A program made the position numbers and the translations under genes. Positions 1 to 9,482 of a DNA stretch of 60,774 nucleotides are shown here, in pieces. The notes below the pieces were generated by a model. That model was given only the letters and a program-made list of their open reading frames with translations, made no database searches and was not told where the DNA came from. Numbering within the stretch: position 1 is the stretch's first letter; every line of letters starts with the position of its first letter. Origin of the DNA: Pseudomonadota bacterium (GTDB taxonomy: Bacteria; Pseudomonadota; Alphaproteobacteria; Rhizobiales; Beijerinckiaceae); NCBI GenBank assembly GCA_023386155.1, contig JAEWKH010000082.1, positions 1 through 60,774 of the forward strand. Direction: 5' to 3'.

Positions 1-21
1 GTCGAGCCCTCTGCCCCGGCC

Positions 22-888
22 ATGAACCCCAATGTCTTCGCCCGCCTTGCGCCGCCCCTCTTCGTGCTCATCTGGGCGACGGGCTTCATCGTGGCGCGGT
101 TCGTGGCGCCCTATGCCGAGCCGCTGACCTTTCTGCTCGTCCGCTACGTGCTGGCGACGCTCGTCCTGGCGGGGATCGTCGCCATGGCGCGGGTGTCCTG
201 GCCGCGCAACTGGCATGACTGGCGCAACAGCCTGGTGGCTGGGATCCTCCTGCACGGGCTTTATCTGGGCGGCGTCTTCTGGTCGGTGAAGCACGGGCTG
301 CCCGCCGGCATCTCGGCCCTGGTGGCCGGCCTTCAGCCGCTGGCCACCGGGCTGCTGGCCGGGCCTCTCCTGGGCGAGCGGGTCTCGCCCGGCCGCTGGG
401 CCGGGATCGGCATCGGCTTCCTGGGCGCGGCGCTCGTGGTGGCGCCGAAGCTCGGGGACGGCGGCGTCCCGCCTCTGGCGCTCGGCATCTGCCTGCTCGG
501 GATGCTCTCCATCACGCTGGGGACGATCTGGCAGAAGCGCACCGGCAGCACCCTCGACCTGCGCGTCAACGCGGCCATCCAGTATGTCGGCGCGGCGGCC
601 ATCACCCTGCCGCTCGTGCTCCTGACGGAGGAAGGGCACATGGAGCTGAGCCTGCCGCTGCTCGGCGCCCTGGCCTGGGCGGTGCTGGGACTGTCCATCG
701 GCGCCATCGGCCTGCTGCTCTTCCTCATCCGCAAGGGAGCGGTGGTAGGCGTGGCGACGCTGCTCTATCTGGTGCCGCCGGTCGCGGCCCTGATGGCCTT
801 TGCGCTGTTCGGCGAGACCCTGAGCCTGATCCAACTCGCCGGCATGGGGCTCGCGGCCCTCGGCGTCGCGGTGGCGAGCCGGAGCTGA
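22..888 (+). CDS. EamA/DMT-family membrane transporter
   Basis: This 288-residue protein is almost entirely hydrophobic and shows about ten membrane segments arranged as two similar halves, the layout of drug/metabolite transporters with two EamA domains. The first half begins with a PPLFVLIWATGF segment; the second ends with LSLIQLAGMGLAALGV, the typical last helix. Such proteins are inner-membrane exporters of metabolites or amino acids, but nothing here points to a substrate. The ATG at 22 is the only good start and lies close to the window edge, so the upstream context is unseen. Two other EamA-type permeases occur in the window, at 31558-32484 and 50361-51239. Confidence 0.85.
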   Translation: MNPNVFARLAPPLFVLIWATGFIVARFVAPYAEPLTFLLVRYVLATLVLAGIVAMARVSWPRNWHDWRNSLVAGILLHGLYLGGVFWSVKHGLPAGISALVAGLQPLATGLLAGPLLGERVSPGRWAGIGIGFLGAALVVAPKLGDGGVPPLALGICLLGMLSITLGTIWQKRTGSTLDLRVNAAIQYVGAAAITLPLVLLTEEGHMELSLPLLGALAWAVLGLSIGAIGLLLFLIRKGAVVGVATLLYLVPPVAALMAFALFGETLSLIQLAGMGLAALGVAVASRS

Positions 889-940
889 AACCCGAAAAAG
901 CACCCGACTGCGCAAGCCGGGAGTTCGTCTCAGGATCGGC

Positions 941-1105
941 CTACTTCGTGATCTTCACGGAGACCGGATCGCTGGCGGGGAAGGTCTCCTCCACGCCCTC
1001 GTCGAGCAGTTCTTCCTGATGCTTGCGCTTGTTCTCGACCTGCTTCTCGTCCTTGCGCTCGGGCTTGTCCTTCGACGTGTCCTGCTTGCGGTCCTTGTCC
1101 GTCAT
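941..1105 (-). CDS. small acidic/basic hydrophilic protein, 54 aa
   Basis: The real product is the last 54 residues of a longer open frame, starting at ATG 1105 (MTDKDRKQD). It is highly charged, with a Lys/Asp/Glu-rich first half and the C-terminal signature DEGVEETFPASDPVS. I recognise this tail as recurring in small uncharacterised proteins of Rhizobiales and related groups, but no function is established that I can name. No membrane segment or cysteine is present. A GGATC-N16-CGTT match to the EcfG promoter consensus lies 44-68 bases upstream of the start, suggesting general-stress expression. Longer starts upstream would run through the terminator of the neighbouring gene. Confidence 0.6.
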   Translation of the reverse strand: MTDKDRKQDTSKDKPERKDEKQVENKRKHQEELLDEGVEETFPASDPVSVKITK

Positions 1106-1148
1106 GATCTGTCTCCGTCCTTGGATTGCACTTCCATTCGATAAGGAC

Positions 1149-1173
1149 AACGCATCAGGCCAAGCTTCGATCC
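1149..1173 (-). promoter_or_regulatory. EcfG-like promoter of the 54-aa gene
   Basis: Minus strand reads GGATC, 16 bases, CGTT; the consensus is GGAAC-N16/17-CGTT, so there is one mismatch. The -10 block ends 43 bases before the start codon at 1105. Confidence 0.35.
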
Positions 1174-1185
1174 GCTCAGAACGTC

Positions 1186-1214
1186 CAAAAGAAAACGGCG
1201 CCCTGCGGCGCCGT
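1186..1214 (-). terminator. rho-independent terminator of the TRAP solute-binding gene
   Basis: ACGGCGCC (1195-1202) pairs perfectly with GGCGCCGT (1207-1214) around a four-base loop. On the minus strand it is followed by TTTTCTTTT. It lies just beyond the stop of the gene at 1234. Confidence 0.75.
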
Positions 1215-1233
1215 CCTTGAGTTTTGCGCAGCC

Positions 1234-2325
1234 TTAACGCGGCTGGCCCTGCTGCTGGTTGACGAAGTAGTCGAAGGGCAGCTCGGCGATGCGGAACCAG
1301 GTCAGTTCCTTCTCGCGGAAGGCGCTCCAGGAATCGTAGATCTTCCTGAACTTGGGGTTGGAGGCCGCGATCTCGTTGTAGAGCTTGTAGGCTTCCTTGT
1401 AGCTCTGCTCCATCACGTCGCGCGGGAAGGGACGCAGCTGCACGCCCTGGCCCACGAGGCGGCGGATCGCATCGGCGTTCTGCGCATCGTACTTGGCGAC
1501 GCACATGGCGTTGGCTTCCGCGCAGGCCGCTTCGAGGATGGCCTTGTAGTTGGCGGGCAACTCGTTCCACTTGTCCATGTTCACGTAGAGCGAGGGCTGT
1601 GCGCCGCCTTCCCAGAAGCCCGGGTAGTAATAGTACTGGGCTACCTTCACGAAGCCGAGCTTCTCGTCGTCGTGCGGGCCGGAGAACTCGACCGCGTCGA
1701 GGGTGCCGCGCTCAAGCGCCGGGTAGATGTCGCCGGCGGCAAGCACCTGGGGCACCACGCCGAGCTTCTGCATGATCTGGCCGCCCATGCCGGCGATGCG
1801 CATCTTGAGGCCCTTCAGATCCTCGATGGACTTGATCTCCTTGCGGAACCAGCCGCCCATCTGCGCGCCCGTCTGGCCGGCCGGGATCGGGTAAACGTTG
1901 TAGTCCTTCATGAACTCGCGCACGAGGTCGAGTCCTCCGCCGTAATACATCCAGGCATTGTGCTGGCGCACATTCATGCCCCACGGCACCGACGTATCGA
2001 ACATGAAAGTCGGGTCCTTGCCGATGAAGAAGCTCGACAGGGTATAGGAGCACTCGACCGTGCCGTTCTGGGTGGCGTCCAAGCTCTGGAGCGCGCCGAC
2101 GATCTCGCCCGCGGCGAAGGGCTGGATCTGGAACTTGTTGTCGGTGGCTTGAGCCACGCGCTTGGCGATCATCTCACCCGCGCCGTAAAGGGTATCGAGG
2201 CTCTTCGGATAGGCCGAGGTCATGCGCCAGCGGATTTCCGGCTGCGCCTGCGCGATGGCGGGAGAGGCCACAGCGCCTGCCGCGGCGGCGAGCCCCGCGC
2301 CCTTGAGAACTTTTCTTCTATCCAT
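1234..2325 (-). CDS. TRAP transporter substrate-binding protein, DctP/TakP type
   Basis: A 363-residue exported binding protein of the DctP family, which delivers a carboxylate or keto-acid ligand to a TRAP membrane transporter. The N terminus MDRRKVLKGAGLAAAAG followed by ASPAIAQA is a twin-arginine-type signal with an Ala-X-Ala cleavage site. The body has the family's typical order of motifs, including EIRWRM at the mature start and a DAVEFSGPHDD segment in the ligand domain. An in-frame ATG at 2331 touches GAGGAA, which leaves no spacing; the ATG at 2325 has that GAGGAA six bases upstream, so I chose 2325. No dctQ/dctM-type permease gene is in the window, so it is an orphan here. Confidence 0.85.
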   Translation of the reverse strand: MDRRKVLKGAGLAAAAGAVASPAIAQAQPEIRWRMTSAYPKSLDTLYGAGEMIAKRVAQATDNKFQIQPFAAGEIVGALQSLDATQNGTVECSYTLSSFFIGKDPTFMFDTSVPWGMNVRQHNAWMYYGGGLDLVREFMKDYNVYPIPAGQTGAQMGGWFRKEIKSIEDLKGLKMRIAGMGGQIMQKLGVVPQVLAAGDIYPALERGTLDAVEFSGPHDDEKLGFVKVAQYYYYPGFWEGGAQPSLYVNMDKWNELPANYKAILEAACAEANAMCVAKYDAQNADAIRRLVGQGVQLRPFPRDVMEQSYKEAYKLYNEIAASNPKFRKIYDSWSAFREKELTWFRIAELPFDYFVNQQQGQPR

Positions 2326-2504
2326 GAGCATTTCCTCGAACGATTTATGTCGTCATTGCCGGTTTGGCTGAACATTCCATAAAGCGGGACGAGGGCCGCT
2401 GTCACTCCACCTTCTGTCGAGGCGGGTATGCAGGGGAAGAGGGCAAGCCATGCAGTGATGTCATCGACGGACGCGCCGGCGCAACAGAACAGGCGGCGCA
2501 GAAA

Positions 2505-2530
2505 GACCCTCTCCCGCGCGGGAGAGGGTC
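2505..2530. repeat. 26-bp perfect palindrome between minus-strand genes
   Basis: GACCCTCTCCCGC is followed immediately by its exact reverse complement. On the minus strand it comes a few bases after the stop of the gene at 2538 and is followed by TTTC, so it could serve as that gene's terminator; the perfect dyad without a loop also resembles REP-type elements. Confidence 0.6.
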
Positions 2531-2537
2531 GCAAAGT

Positions 2538-3155
2538 CTATCGCTCTTCCGAGCCGCCCTTCGACAACGGGCGCTGCTGCTCGCCGCCATGGGCGCGAGC
2601 CGAGCGCTTCGGCGGCTTCTCGGTGCCCGTCGAGGATGTGGAGCGTCCGCCCGACTGGCTGGCCGTGGGCGCGCCACGCACCAGCGCGCCCTTCGGCACA
2701 TCCACCGCGGTGCCGGGCGCCGGGACCCGGGCCCGCGAGGCGGCTCCGCCGCTCATGCCCGAAGGGCCCGTCGTGCCCTGGGTCCGGGCCGCGCGAGGAG
2801 CCGGGCTCTTGGTGGCGGTCGTGTTCACGCTCTCGGCGATCTCTGCGTTGGAGAGTTCGAAGCCAGCATCGTTGGCGCCCTTTTCCGGCGGCACCTCCTT
2901 GAACGAGCGCAGCCCGGCCTTGGACCCGCTCGTCACGCGGTTGTCGTCCACATGGTCGATGTCGAGATCGGGATCGAGTTTCTTCGAGGCGCCCATCGTC
3001 CCCGTCGCCTTAGCGGCCGCGCGCTTGGTGTTGCCGACATCGTTGCGCTGAGTCGGGCCTGCGATGAAATCGTCGCCGGTCTCCTCCTGGACCAGCTCGT
3101 TCATCGCCTCATCCACATCCGGCTCGGTCGGTTGTCCGCGCTTGTCTCGCGCCAT
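2538..3155 (-). CDS. low-complexity hydrophilic protein, probable stress gene
   Basis: A 205-residue protein of no family I recognise. It is rich in Ser, Thr, Ala, Pro and Gly, with an acidic first third (DVDEAMNELVQEETGDD) and a basic, proline-rich C terminus ending LSKGGSEER; it is probably largely disordered. There is no signal peptide or membrane helix. The start at 3155 is preceded by AGAGGAACAGCCC, a good ribosome site; the 20-residue upstream extension has none. A full match to the EcfG promoter consensus lies upstream, and an eight-base-pair hairpin sits in the predicted leader, so general-stress control is the best clue to its role. Confidence 0.65.
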   Translation of the reverse strand: MARDKRGQPTEPDVDEAMNELVQEETGDDFIAGPTQRNDVGNTKRAAAKATGTMGASKKLDPDLDIDHVDDNRVTSGSKAGLRSFKEVPPEKGANDAGFELSNAEIAESVNTTATKSPAPRAARTQGTTGPSGMSGGAASRARVPAPGTAVDVPKGALVRGAPTASQSGGRSTSSTGTEKPPKRSARAHGGEQQRPLSKGGSEER

Positions 3156-3180
3156 GGGCTGTTCCTCTTCATGGGTTTGA

Positions 3181-3200
3181 GCGGATTTCACCAAATCCGC
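3181..3200 (-). promoter_or_regulatory. leader hairpin before the 205-aa gene
   Basis: GCGGATTT and AAATCCGC form a perfect eight-pair stem with a four-base loop. It lies between the EcfG-like -10 block (3214-3217) and the start codon (3155), so it would be in the 5' leader. Confidence 0.35.
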
Positions 3201-3213
3201 GTCTCCGGGAGGC

Positions 3214-3239
3214 AACGTCCTTTCGAGGACGGGTGTTCC
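3214..3239 (-). promoter_or_regulatory. EcfG promoter, exact consensus
   Basis: Minus strand reads GGAAC, 17 bases, CGTT, an exact match to the alphaproteobacterial general stress sigma factor consensus. The -10 block is about 58 bases upstream of the start at 3155. Confidence 0.6.
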
Positions 3240-3273
3240 GGCCCCGCTCGGGGAAGAGCGAGGCCGGGGTGTC

Positions 3274-3996
3274 TTACTTGCCGAGCTCTTTCTGCATGTC
3301 CTGCAGCAGCGCGAGGTGCTCCTTGATCTGCCCGCGCGCGAGCTTGGCGATGTTCGTCATCTCCCGGTTGCCGGAAGCCTGCTGGAGCTGCTTCTCCTGA
3401 AGGTCCAGCAGCTGCCGATGCCCCTCGATCTGGAGGGCGACGTAATCCTTGTCGAAGGCGGCGCCAGCCTGGGCCTTGGAGAGGCGCTCCATGGCCTGCG
3501 CATCCTTCTGCGGCAGTTCGGGCGCCGTCGCGGCGGCAGCGTGAGCGCCCTGCGAGGTGGAGGCCGTCGCATTCGGATCGGCGAAGGAGCGCATGATGTC
3601 GGTGAGGAGGTTCTGCTCGGCGATCTCGAAATCCGCGAACTGCTTCACGCGCGGGTTCTGGGCCTTGCCGTGCGCGAAGTTGGATTGCTGCAGCGAGACC
3701 GTGCTGAGCGCCAGCATCTGCTGGATGTACTGCCGGTCGGCCTGCGATTGCTGCTGGCCCATGGCGGGCGGCGCACTGGCCTGGCCCTGGCGCATGGGCG
3801 TCTGCGTATCCTGCGGCGCACCGCCCTGCTGGGTCCGCTGCTGGCGCTCCTGCGCATTCTGTCCGAGGGCCGGATTGGTCCGGGTTTCCGCCGGCTGCGG
3901 CGACACGGATTGGGGGATGGCCTGGTTCTGCTGCTGGGCGAGGGCGGGAAGGCTGATGGCGGCCACGAGGCCGGCGATCACGAGAGGGCGAGACAT
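3274..3996 (-). CDS. exported DUF4142-family protein
   Basis: A 240-residue protein with an N-terminal signal peptide (MSRPLVIAGLVAAISLPALAQ), then a Gln/Pro-rich linker, then an all-helical domain over about residues 100-240 that fits DUF4142: segments QQMLALSTVSLQQSNFA, VKQFADFEIAEQN and AAFDKDYVALQIEGH are typical. DUF4142 proteins are predicted periplasmic ferritin-like four-helix proteins, often linked to stress, of unknown biochemistry. The start at 3996 has GGAGA seven bases upstream; a 52-residue upstream extension is not credible. It shares the 137-bp intergenic region with the divergent HtrA-like protease, and each gene has its own CGAAC-N16-CGTT site there. Confidence 0.85.
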   Translation of the reverse strand: MSRPLVIAGLVAAISLPALAQQQNQAIPQSVSPQPAETRTNPALGQNAQERQQRTQQGGAPQDTQTPMRQGQASAPPAMGQQQSQADRQYIQQMLALSTVSLQQSNFAHGKAQNPRVKQFADFEIAEQNLLTDIMRSFADPNATASTSQGAHAAAATAPELPQKDAQAMERLSKAQAGAAFDKDYVALQIEGHRQLLDLQEKQLQQASGNREMTNIAKLARGQIKEHLALLQDMQKELGK

Positions 3997-4029
3997 CAAG
4001 GGTTCTCCTGCAAATGGGTCGTGAGGGCG

Positions 4030-4054
4030 AACGTTTGCGGGATTGTTTTGTTCG
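4030..4054 (-). promoter_or_regulatory. EcfG-like promoter of the DUF4142 gene
   Basis: Minus strand reads CGAAC, 16 bases, CGTT, one mismatch from GGAAC-N16-CGTT. The -10 block is 33 bases before the start codon at 3996. Confidence 0.4.
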
Positions 4055-4080
4055 GGAGGTTTCTGCCTCCGCGGCCTGAT

Positions 4081-4105
4081 CGAACCTCGGCCACGCGTAT
4101 CCGTT
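4081..4105 (+). promoter_or_regulatory. EcfG-like promoter of the HtrA-like gene
   Basis: Plus strand reads CGAAC, 16 bases, CGTT, one mismatch from consensus and the same variant as the divergent site at 4030-4054. The -10 block ends 28 bases before the start at 4134. Confidence 0.4.
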
Positions 4106-4133
4106 GTGAGACAGAGCGCATGAAGGAGGCGAG

Positions 4134-5237
4134 ATGCGGGACCGGGCGGCAAGGGTGTTCATGGTCGTGGTCGCGGTGCTGCTCGCGCTGTTCGTGCTCC
4201 AGCCTTACGTGACGGGCTATCTCTTCTCGGCCAGGGAGCCGCGGCCGGTCGCGGCGCGCGGCGATCTGTCCGATATCGAGCGTTCGACAATCCGCGTCTT
4301 CGAAGTCGTCGCGCCGTCCGTCGTGCAGGTGGTCGCCCTATCGGGGCGCGGGGCTGCGAGCGGAGGGCCGGCCGGGTCCGGCACGGGCTTCCTCTGGGAT
4401 TCGGCGGGCGATGTGGTGACGAACAACCACGTGGTCGAGAACGGTTCCGCCTTCGTGGTGCGCCTGGCCTCGGGCGAAGTGCTGCCGGCCGAGGTCGTCG
4501 GCCGCGCGCCGAATTACGATCTTGCCGTGCTGCGGGTCCAGCGCCGGGGCGGATTGCCCGCTCCGGTCCCCGTGGGAAGCTCGGCCGATCTCAAGGTGGG
4601 ACAGACGGCCTATGCGATCGGCAATCCGTTCGGCCTCGACCAGTCGCTCACCACCGGCATCATCAGCGCCCTCAAGCGTCGCCTGCCGACGAGCGGCGGG
4701 CGCGAGATCGCCGACGTGATCCAGACGGATGCGGCGATCAACCCGGGCAATTCCGGCGGTCCGCTGCTCGATTCCGCCGGGCGGCTCATCGGCGTCAACA
4801 CGGCGATCTTCTCGCCCTCCGGGACCAATGCGGGCATCGGCTTCGCCATTCCGGTCGATGTGGTCAACCGGGTGGTGCCGGAGCTGATCCGCAACGGCCG
4901 CGTGCCGACGCCGGGCATCGGGATTCTGGCGGGCGACGAAACGCTCGCGGCGCAGCTTGGCGTGAACGGCGTCATCGTGGCGGGCGTCGTGCCGGGCTCG
5001 CCGGCGGATCAGGCCGGATTGCGCGGCGTCGATCCGAGGATGGGCGTCATGGGCGACATCATCGTCGGCGTCGAGAATGCGCCCGTGCGGCACCTGCCGG
5101 ACCTGACCGAGCGGCTCGAGCGGCTGGGCGTCGGCAGCACGATCGCCCTGAAGGTGATGCGGGACAACCGCACGCGAACCGTCGAGGTGAGCATCGTCGA
5201 TGTGGGGGAGCAGGCGCAGCCGAATCGCCGCCCGTAA
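4134..5237 (+). CDS. membrane-anchored HtrA/DegP-like trypsin-type serine protease
   Basis: A 367-residue S1C-type protease. One hydrophobic helix (residues about 9-30) without a clear cleavage site anchors it, with the protease domain in the periplasm. The catalytic triad is visible: His99 in TNNHVV, Asp129 in NYDLAVL and Ser207 in NPGNSGGP. A single C-terminal PDZ domain spans about residues 265-360, with the carboxylate-binding region at GVIVAGVVPGSPADQAG. Such proteins degrade or sense misfolded envelope proteins. The start is set by AAGGAGG four bases upstream. The upstream EcfG-like site and the DUF4142 and HPF neighbours suggest a general stress role; it resembles DegS-type short HtrA more than two-PDZ DegP. 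Confidence 0.9.
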   Translation: MRDRAARVFMVVVAVLLALFVLQPYVTGYLFSAREPRPVAARGDLSDIERSTIRVFEVVAPSVVQVVALSGRGAASGGPAGSGTGFLWDSAGDVVTNNHVVENGSAFVVRLASGEVLPAEVVGRAPNYDLAVLRVQRRGGLPAPVPVGSSADLKVGQTAYAIGNPFGLDQSLTTGIISALKRRLPTSGGREIADVIQTDAAINPGNSGGPLLDSAGRLIGVNTAIFSPSGTNAGIGFAIPVDVVNRVVPELIRNGRVPTPGIGILAGDETLAAQLGVNGVIVAGVVPGSPADQAGLRGVDPRMGVMGDIIVGVENAPVRHLPDLTERLERLGVGSTIALKVMRDNRTRTVEVSIVDVGEQAQPNRRP

Positions 5238-5280
5238 ACCAATGACAACCTTGTCAAGGTCGGTTTTGTTTCATGGCGCC

Positions 5281-5305
5281 GAAACTTTCTCTTCGCCCTG
5301 CCGTT
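5281..5305 (+). promoter_or_regulatory. EcfG-like promoter of the HPF/RaiA gene
   Basis: Plus strand reads GAAAC, 16 bases, CGTT, one mismatch from GGAAC-N16-CGTT. The -10 block ends 31 bases before the ATG at 5337. Confidence 0.35.
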
Positions 5306-5336
5306 AGCCATCGAACCTTCACCAACGGAGGAGCGA

Positions 5337-5777
5337 ATGAAGTCAGACAGCACCGATGCCACAATCCTGGTGCAAAGCTCAGTTGTCGATCTGGGCGAGA
5401 ATTTTCCCGAATACGCGCGAACCAACATCCTCCAGGTTGCCGGCAAGTATTTCGGTCACCTGAGTGCGGCCTCCGTCCACGTCACCCGCGAAGGCATCAC
5501 CTATCGCTGCACGGTCAACATGCAGATGGGCGCGCTCAAGACGATGACGGGCGAGGCCAAGGACAAGGATCTCTACGCCGCATTCCGGGCCGCCCTGCAG
5601 AAAACGGCCAAGCAGCTGCGCCGTTCGAAGCGCGAACTGCGCGAGGACAAGGCTGAACGTGTCGACAAGGACATGCTCCTGCGTGAAGGAATGTCGCCGC
5701 GCCGCGCGCAGCGGAGCAGTGAGAGCGCATCCCAGCCCGCCAATGACGAAGACGACTACCGCGCCGCCGCTGAATAA
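5337..5777 (+). CDS. HPF/RaiA-family ribosome-associated protein
   Basis: This 146-residue protein fits the ribosome hibernation factor family, whose members bind the decoding region of the 30S subunit and protect idle ribosomes. Residues about 8-105 carry the family pattern: SAASVHVTREGITYRCTV on the beta-sheet face, then a long basic helix AAFRAALQKTAKQLRRSKREL. The C terminus is an acidic, Ser-rich tail rather than the dimerisation domain of long HPF, so it is a short-type paralogue. The ATG at 5337 has GGAGG five bases upstream; the in-frame ATG 64 bases earlier belongs to another frame. An EcfG-like site precedes it, consistent with stationary-phase or stress expression. Confidence 0.8.
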   Translation: MKSDSTDATILVQSSVVDLGENFPEYARTNILQVAGKYFGHLSAASVHVTREGITYRCTVNMQMGALKTMTGEAKDKDLYAAFRAALQKTAKQLRRSKRELREDKAERVDKDMLLREGMSPRRAQRSSESASQPANDEDDYRAAAE

Positions 5778-5796
5778 GCCTGTCCTTCAAATCGCT

Positions 5797-5881
5797 GTCA
5801 TCCCCGGCGAGCCGAAGGCGAGGGAAGGGGATCCAACCACCTGCTTTGTCGCTATGGATACCCTTCCCTCCGCTTGGGACT
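5797..5881. repeat. palindromic intergenic repeat, type 2
   Basis: An arm reading GCGAGGGAAGGGGATCC (near 5818-5834) is matched by an inverted arm GGATACCCTTCCCTCCGC (near 5857-5874), flanked by GTCATCCCCGGCG. A related, inverted sequence occurs at 11808-11846. It fills the gap between the HPF gene and the clpB terminator and looks like a REP-type element. Confidence 0.5.
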
Positions 5882-5902
5882 ACACTCATCGGATATAAGA
5901 AC

Positions 5903-5928
5903 AAAAACAGCCGGGCTTCGCGCCCGGC
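5903..5928 (-). terminator. rho-independent terminator of clpB
   Basis: GCCGGGC (5910-5916) pairs with GCCCGGC (5922-5928). On the minus strand the stem is followed by a T-rich run (TGTTTTTG), 30 bases beyond the clpB stop. Confidence 0.75.
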
Positions 5929-5957
5929 CGTTCTCGCGATCGCTTTGAGCAGGCTGC

Positions 5958-8576
<2,619 letters not shown>

Positions 8577-8667
8577 TCTCATCCCTCCTCGGACCCGTCC
8601 GCCCTTCTGGAGGCACGGATAGATCCTGCGATGTCGGACCTCCTCCTGGAGCATCCGCTTGGCTTGA

Positions 8668-8696
8668 AGATGGTGTGTCCAATTCGTCACAACAAG
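8668..8696 (-). promoter_or_regulatory. RpoH (sigma-32)-like promoter of clpB
   Basis: Minus strand reads CTTGTTG (8696-8690), 14 bases, CACCATCT (8675-8668), close to the heat-shock consensus CTTGAAA-N13/15-CCCCATNT. It faces clpB about 90 bases away. Confidence 0.5.
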
Positions 8697-8701
8697 AGGG
8701 A

Positions 8702-8726
8702 GGAACCGGCTCGCGGCGCTGGCATT
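8702..8726 (+). promoter_or_regulatory. EcfG-like promoter of the 108-aa gene
   Basis: Plus strand reads GGAAC, 16 bases, CATT: an exact -35 block with one mismatch in the -10 block. The -10 ends 29 bases before the ATG at 8756 and is back to back with the clpB heat-shock promoter. Confidence 0.35.
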
Positions 8727-8755
8727 GACCCTGCGACAGTCCTGAGGAGAACCCC

Positions 8756-9082
8756 ATGACACGCGACCCTCGTTCGGACGCCGAGAAAGCCCGTGCCGAC
8801 CTGGCCCGCAATGCGGAGCTTGGCTTGGCGGTTCCGGAAAGCCCGCTTGAGGAGGGGCCTTCGGTCACGCCGGAAACCTTCGGCGACACGACAGAGAACG
8901 GGCGGATACCCCCCTTGCCCGGCCAGACCGCCGCGGAGGCCGAAGCGGACCGGGATATCGGCGACTCCACCGGGAGCATCGCCACGTCCCGGGACATTCC
9001 GGTCGATCCCAGGCACGTGAAATCCCCACCCACCCATCGCAGCGACGAAGAAGACGGCGTGCTCAGCCGCGCCAAGGAGTGA
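8756..9082 (+). CDS. hypothetical hydrophilic protein, 108 aa
   Basis: An acidic, charged protein with no signal peptide, membrane helix or cysteine, and no family I recognise. It begins TRDPRSDAEKARADLARNAE, a likely helix, then runs into Pro/Thr/Gly-rich, probably unstructured sequence with ETAAEAEADRDIGD-like acidic stretches (QTAAEAEADRDIGD). The start at 8756 is well supported by GAGGAGA with four bases of spacing. It is followed after six bases by another small hydrophilic gene, so the two form an operon. The upstream EcfG-like site and divergent clpB suggest a stress-related role, which is inference. Confidence 0.65.
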   Translation: MTRDPRSDAEKARADLARNAELGLAVPESPLEEGPSVTPETFGDTTENGRIPPLPGQTAAEAEADRDIGDSTGSIATSRDIPVDPRHVKSPPTHRSDEEDGVLSRAKE

Positions 9083-9088
9083 CAAGCC

Positions 9089-9367
9089 ATGGCCCTTTCC
9101 GATCTCATCGCCCGTATCAGCCCGAGCCGCCGCCGCGCCGAGAAAGCCGAGAAGGCGCGCGACGAGCTGAAGGCCAATGCCGAGAAGGCCCTGCGGATGA
9201 AGCAGGAAGCGGGTCCCCAGACCAACATCCCCGACCACCAGACCGCCCATGAGGGCATGCACGGGGATCCGAACCGGGTGGAAATCGACGCCTCCCGAGG
9301 CCGCGAAGCCGGCTTCACGCCTCAACTCAAGCGCTCGAAGGTGGCCCGCTCGGGCGACGCTTCCTAA
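9089..9367 (+). CDS. hypothetical Lys/Arg/Ala-rich small protein, 92 aa
   Basis: The N-terminal half is a strongly predicted amphipathic helix (RRRAEKAEKARDELKANAEK), and the C-terminal half is polar and probably loose, with HQTAHEGMHGDPNRVEID. I do not recognise the family. It begins six bases after the preceding 108-aa gene and the pair ends at a clear hairpin terminator, so they are co-transcribed. No strong ribosome site precedes the ATG; coupling to the upstream stop is likely. Codon use looks like that of its neighbours. Function unknown; position suggests the same stress regulon as the preceding gene. Confidence 0.6.
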   Translation: MALSDLIARISPSRRRAEKAEKARDELKANAEKALRMKQEAGPQTNIPDHQTAHEGMHGDPNRVEIDASRGREAGFTPQLKRSKVARSGDAS

Positions 9368-9387
9368 GAGTTGCGTTTGCGCTTGCG

Positions 9388-9416
9388 AAAAGCCCTGCCG
9401 TTCCGGCGGGGCTTTT
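9388..9416 (+). terminator. terminator of the two-gene small-protein operon
   Basis: AAAAGCCCTGCCG (9388-9400) pairs with CGGCGGGGCTTTT (9404-9416) over 13 positions with one G-U pair and a three-base loop, 20 bases after the stop codon. Confidence 0.8.
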
Positions 9417-9459
9417 CCTATGATGGGGAGGCTTTTCCTATGATGGGGAGGCTTTTCCC
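9411..9459 (+). repeat. 20-bp direct tandem repeat, 2.4 units
   Basis: The unit GCTTTTCCTATGATGGGGAG occurs at 9411-9430 and 9431-9450 with a partial third copy GCTTTTCCC to 9459. The first unit begins inside the descending arm of the terminator at 9388-9416. It ends 23 bases before the next gene. Confidence 0.85.
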
Positions 9460-9482
9460 TCCACTGACGAAGCGAGAGCGCC

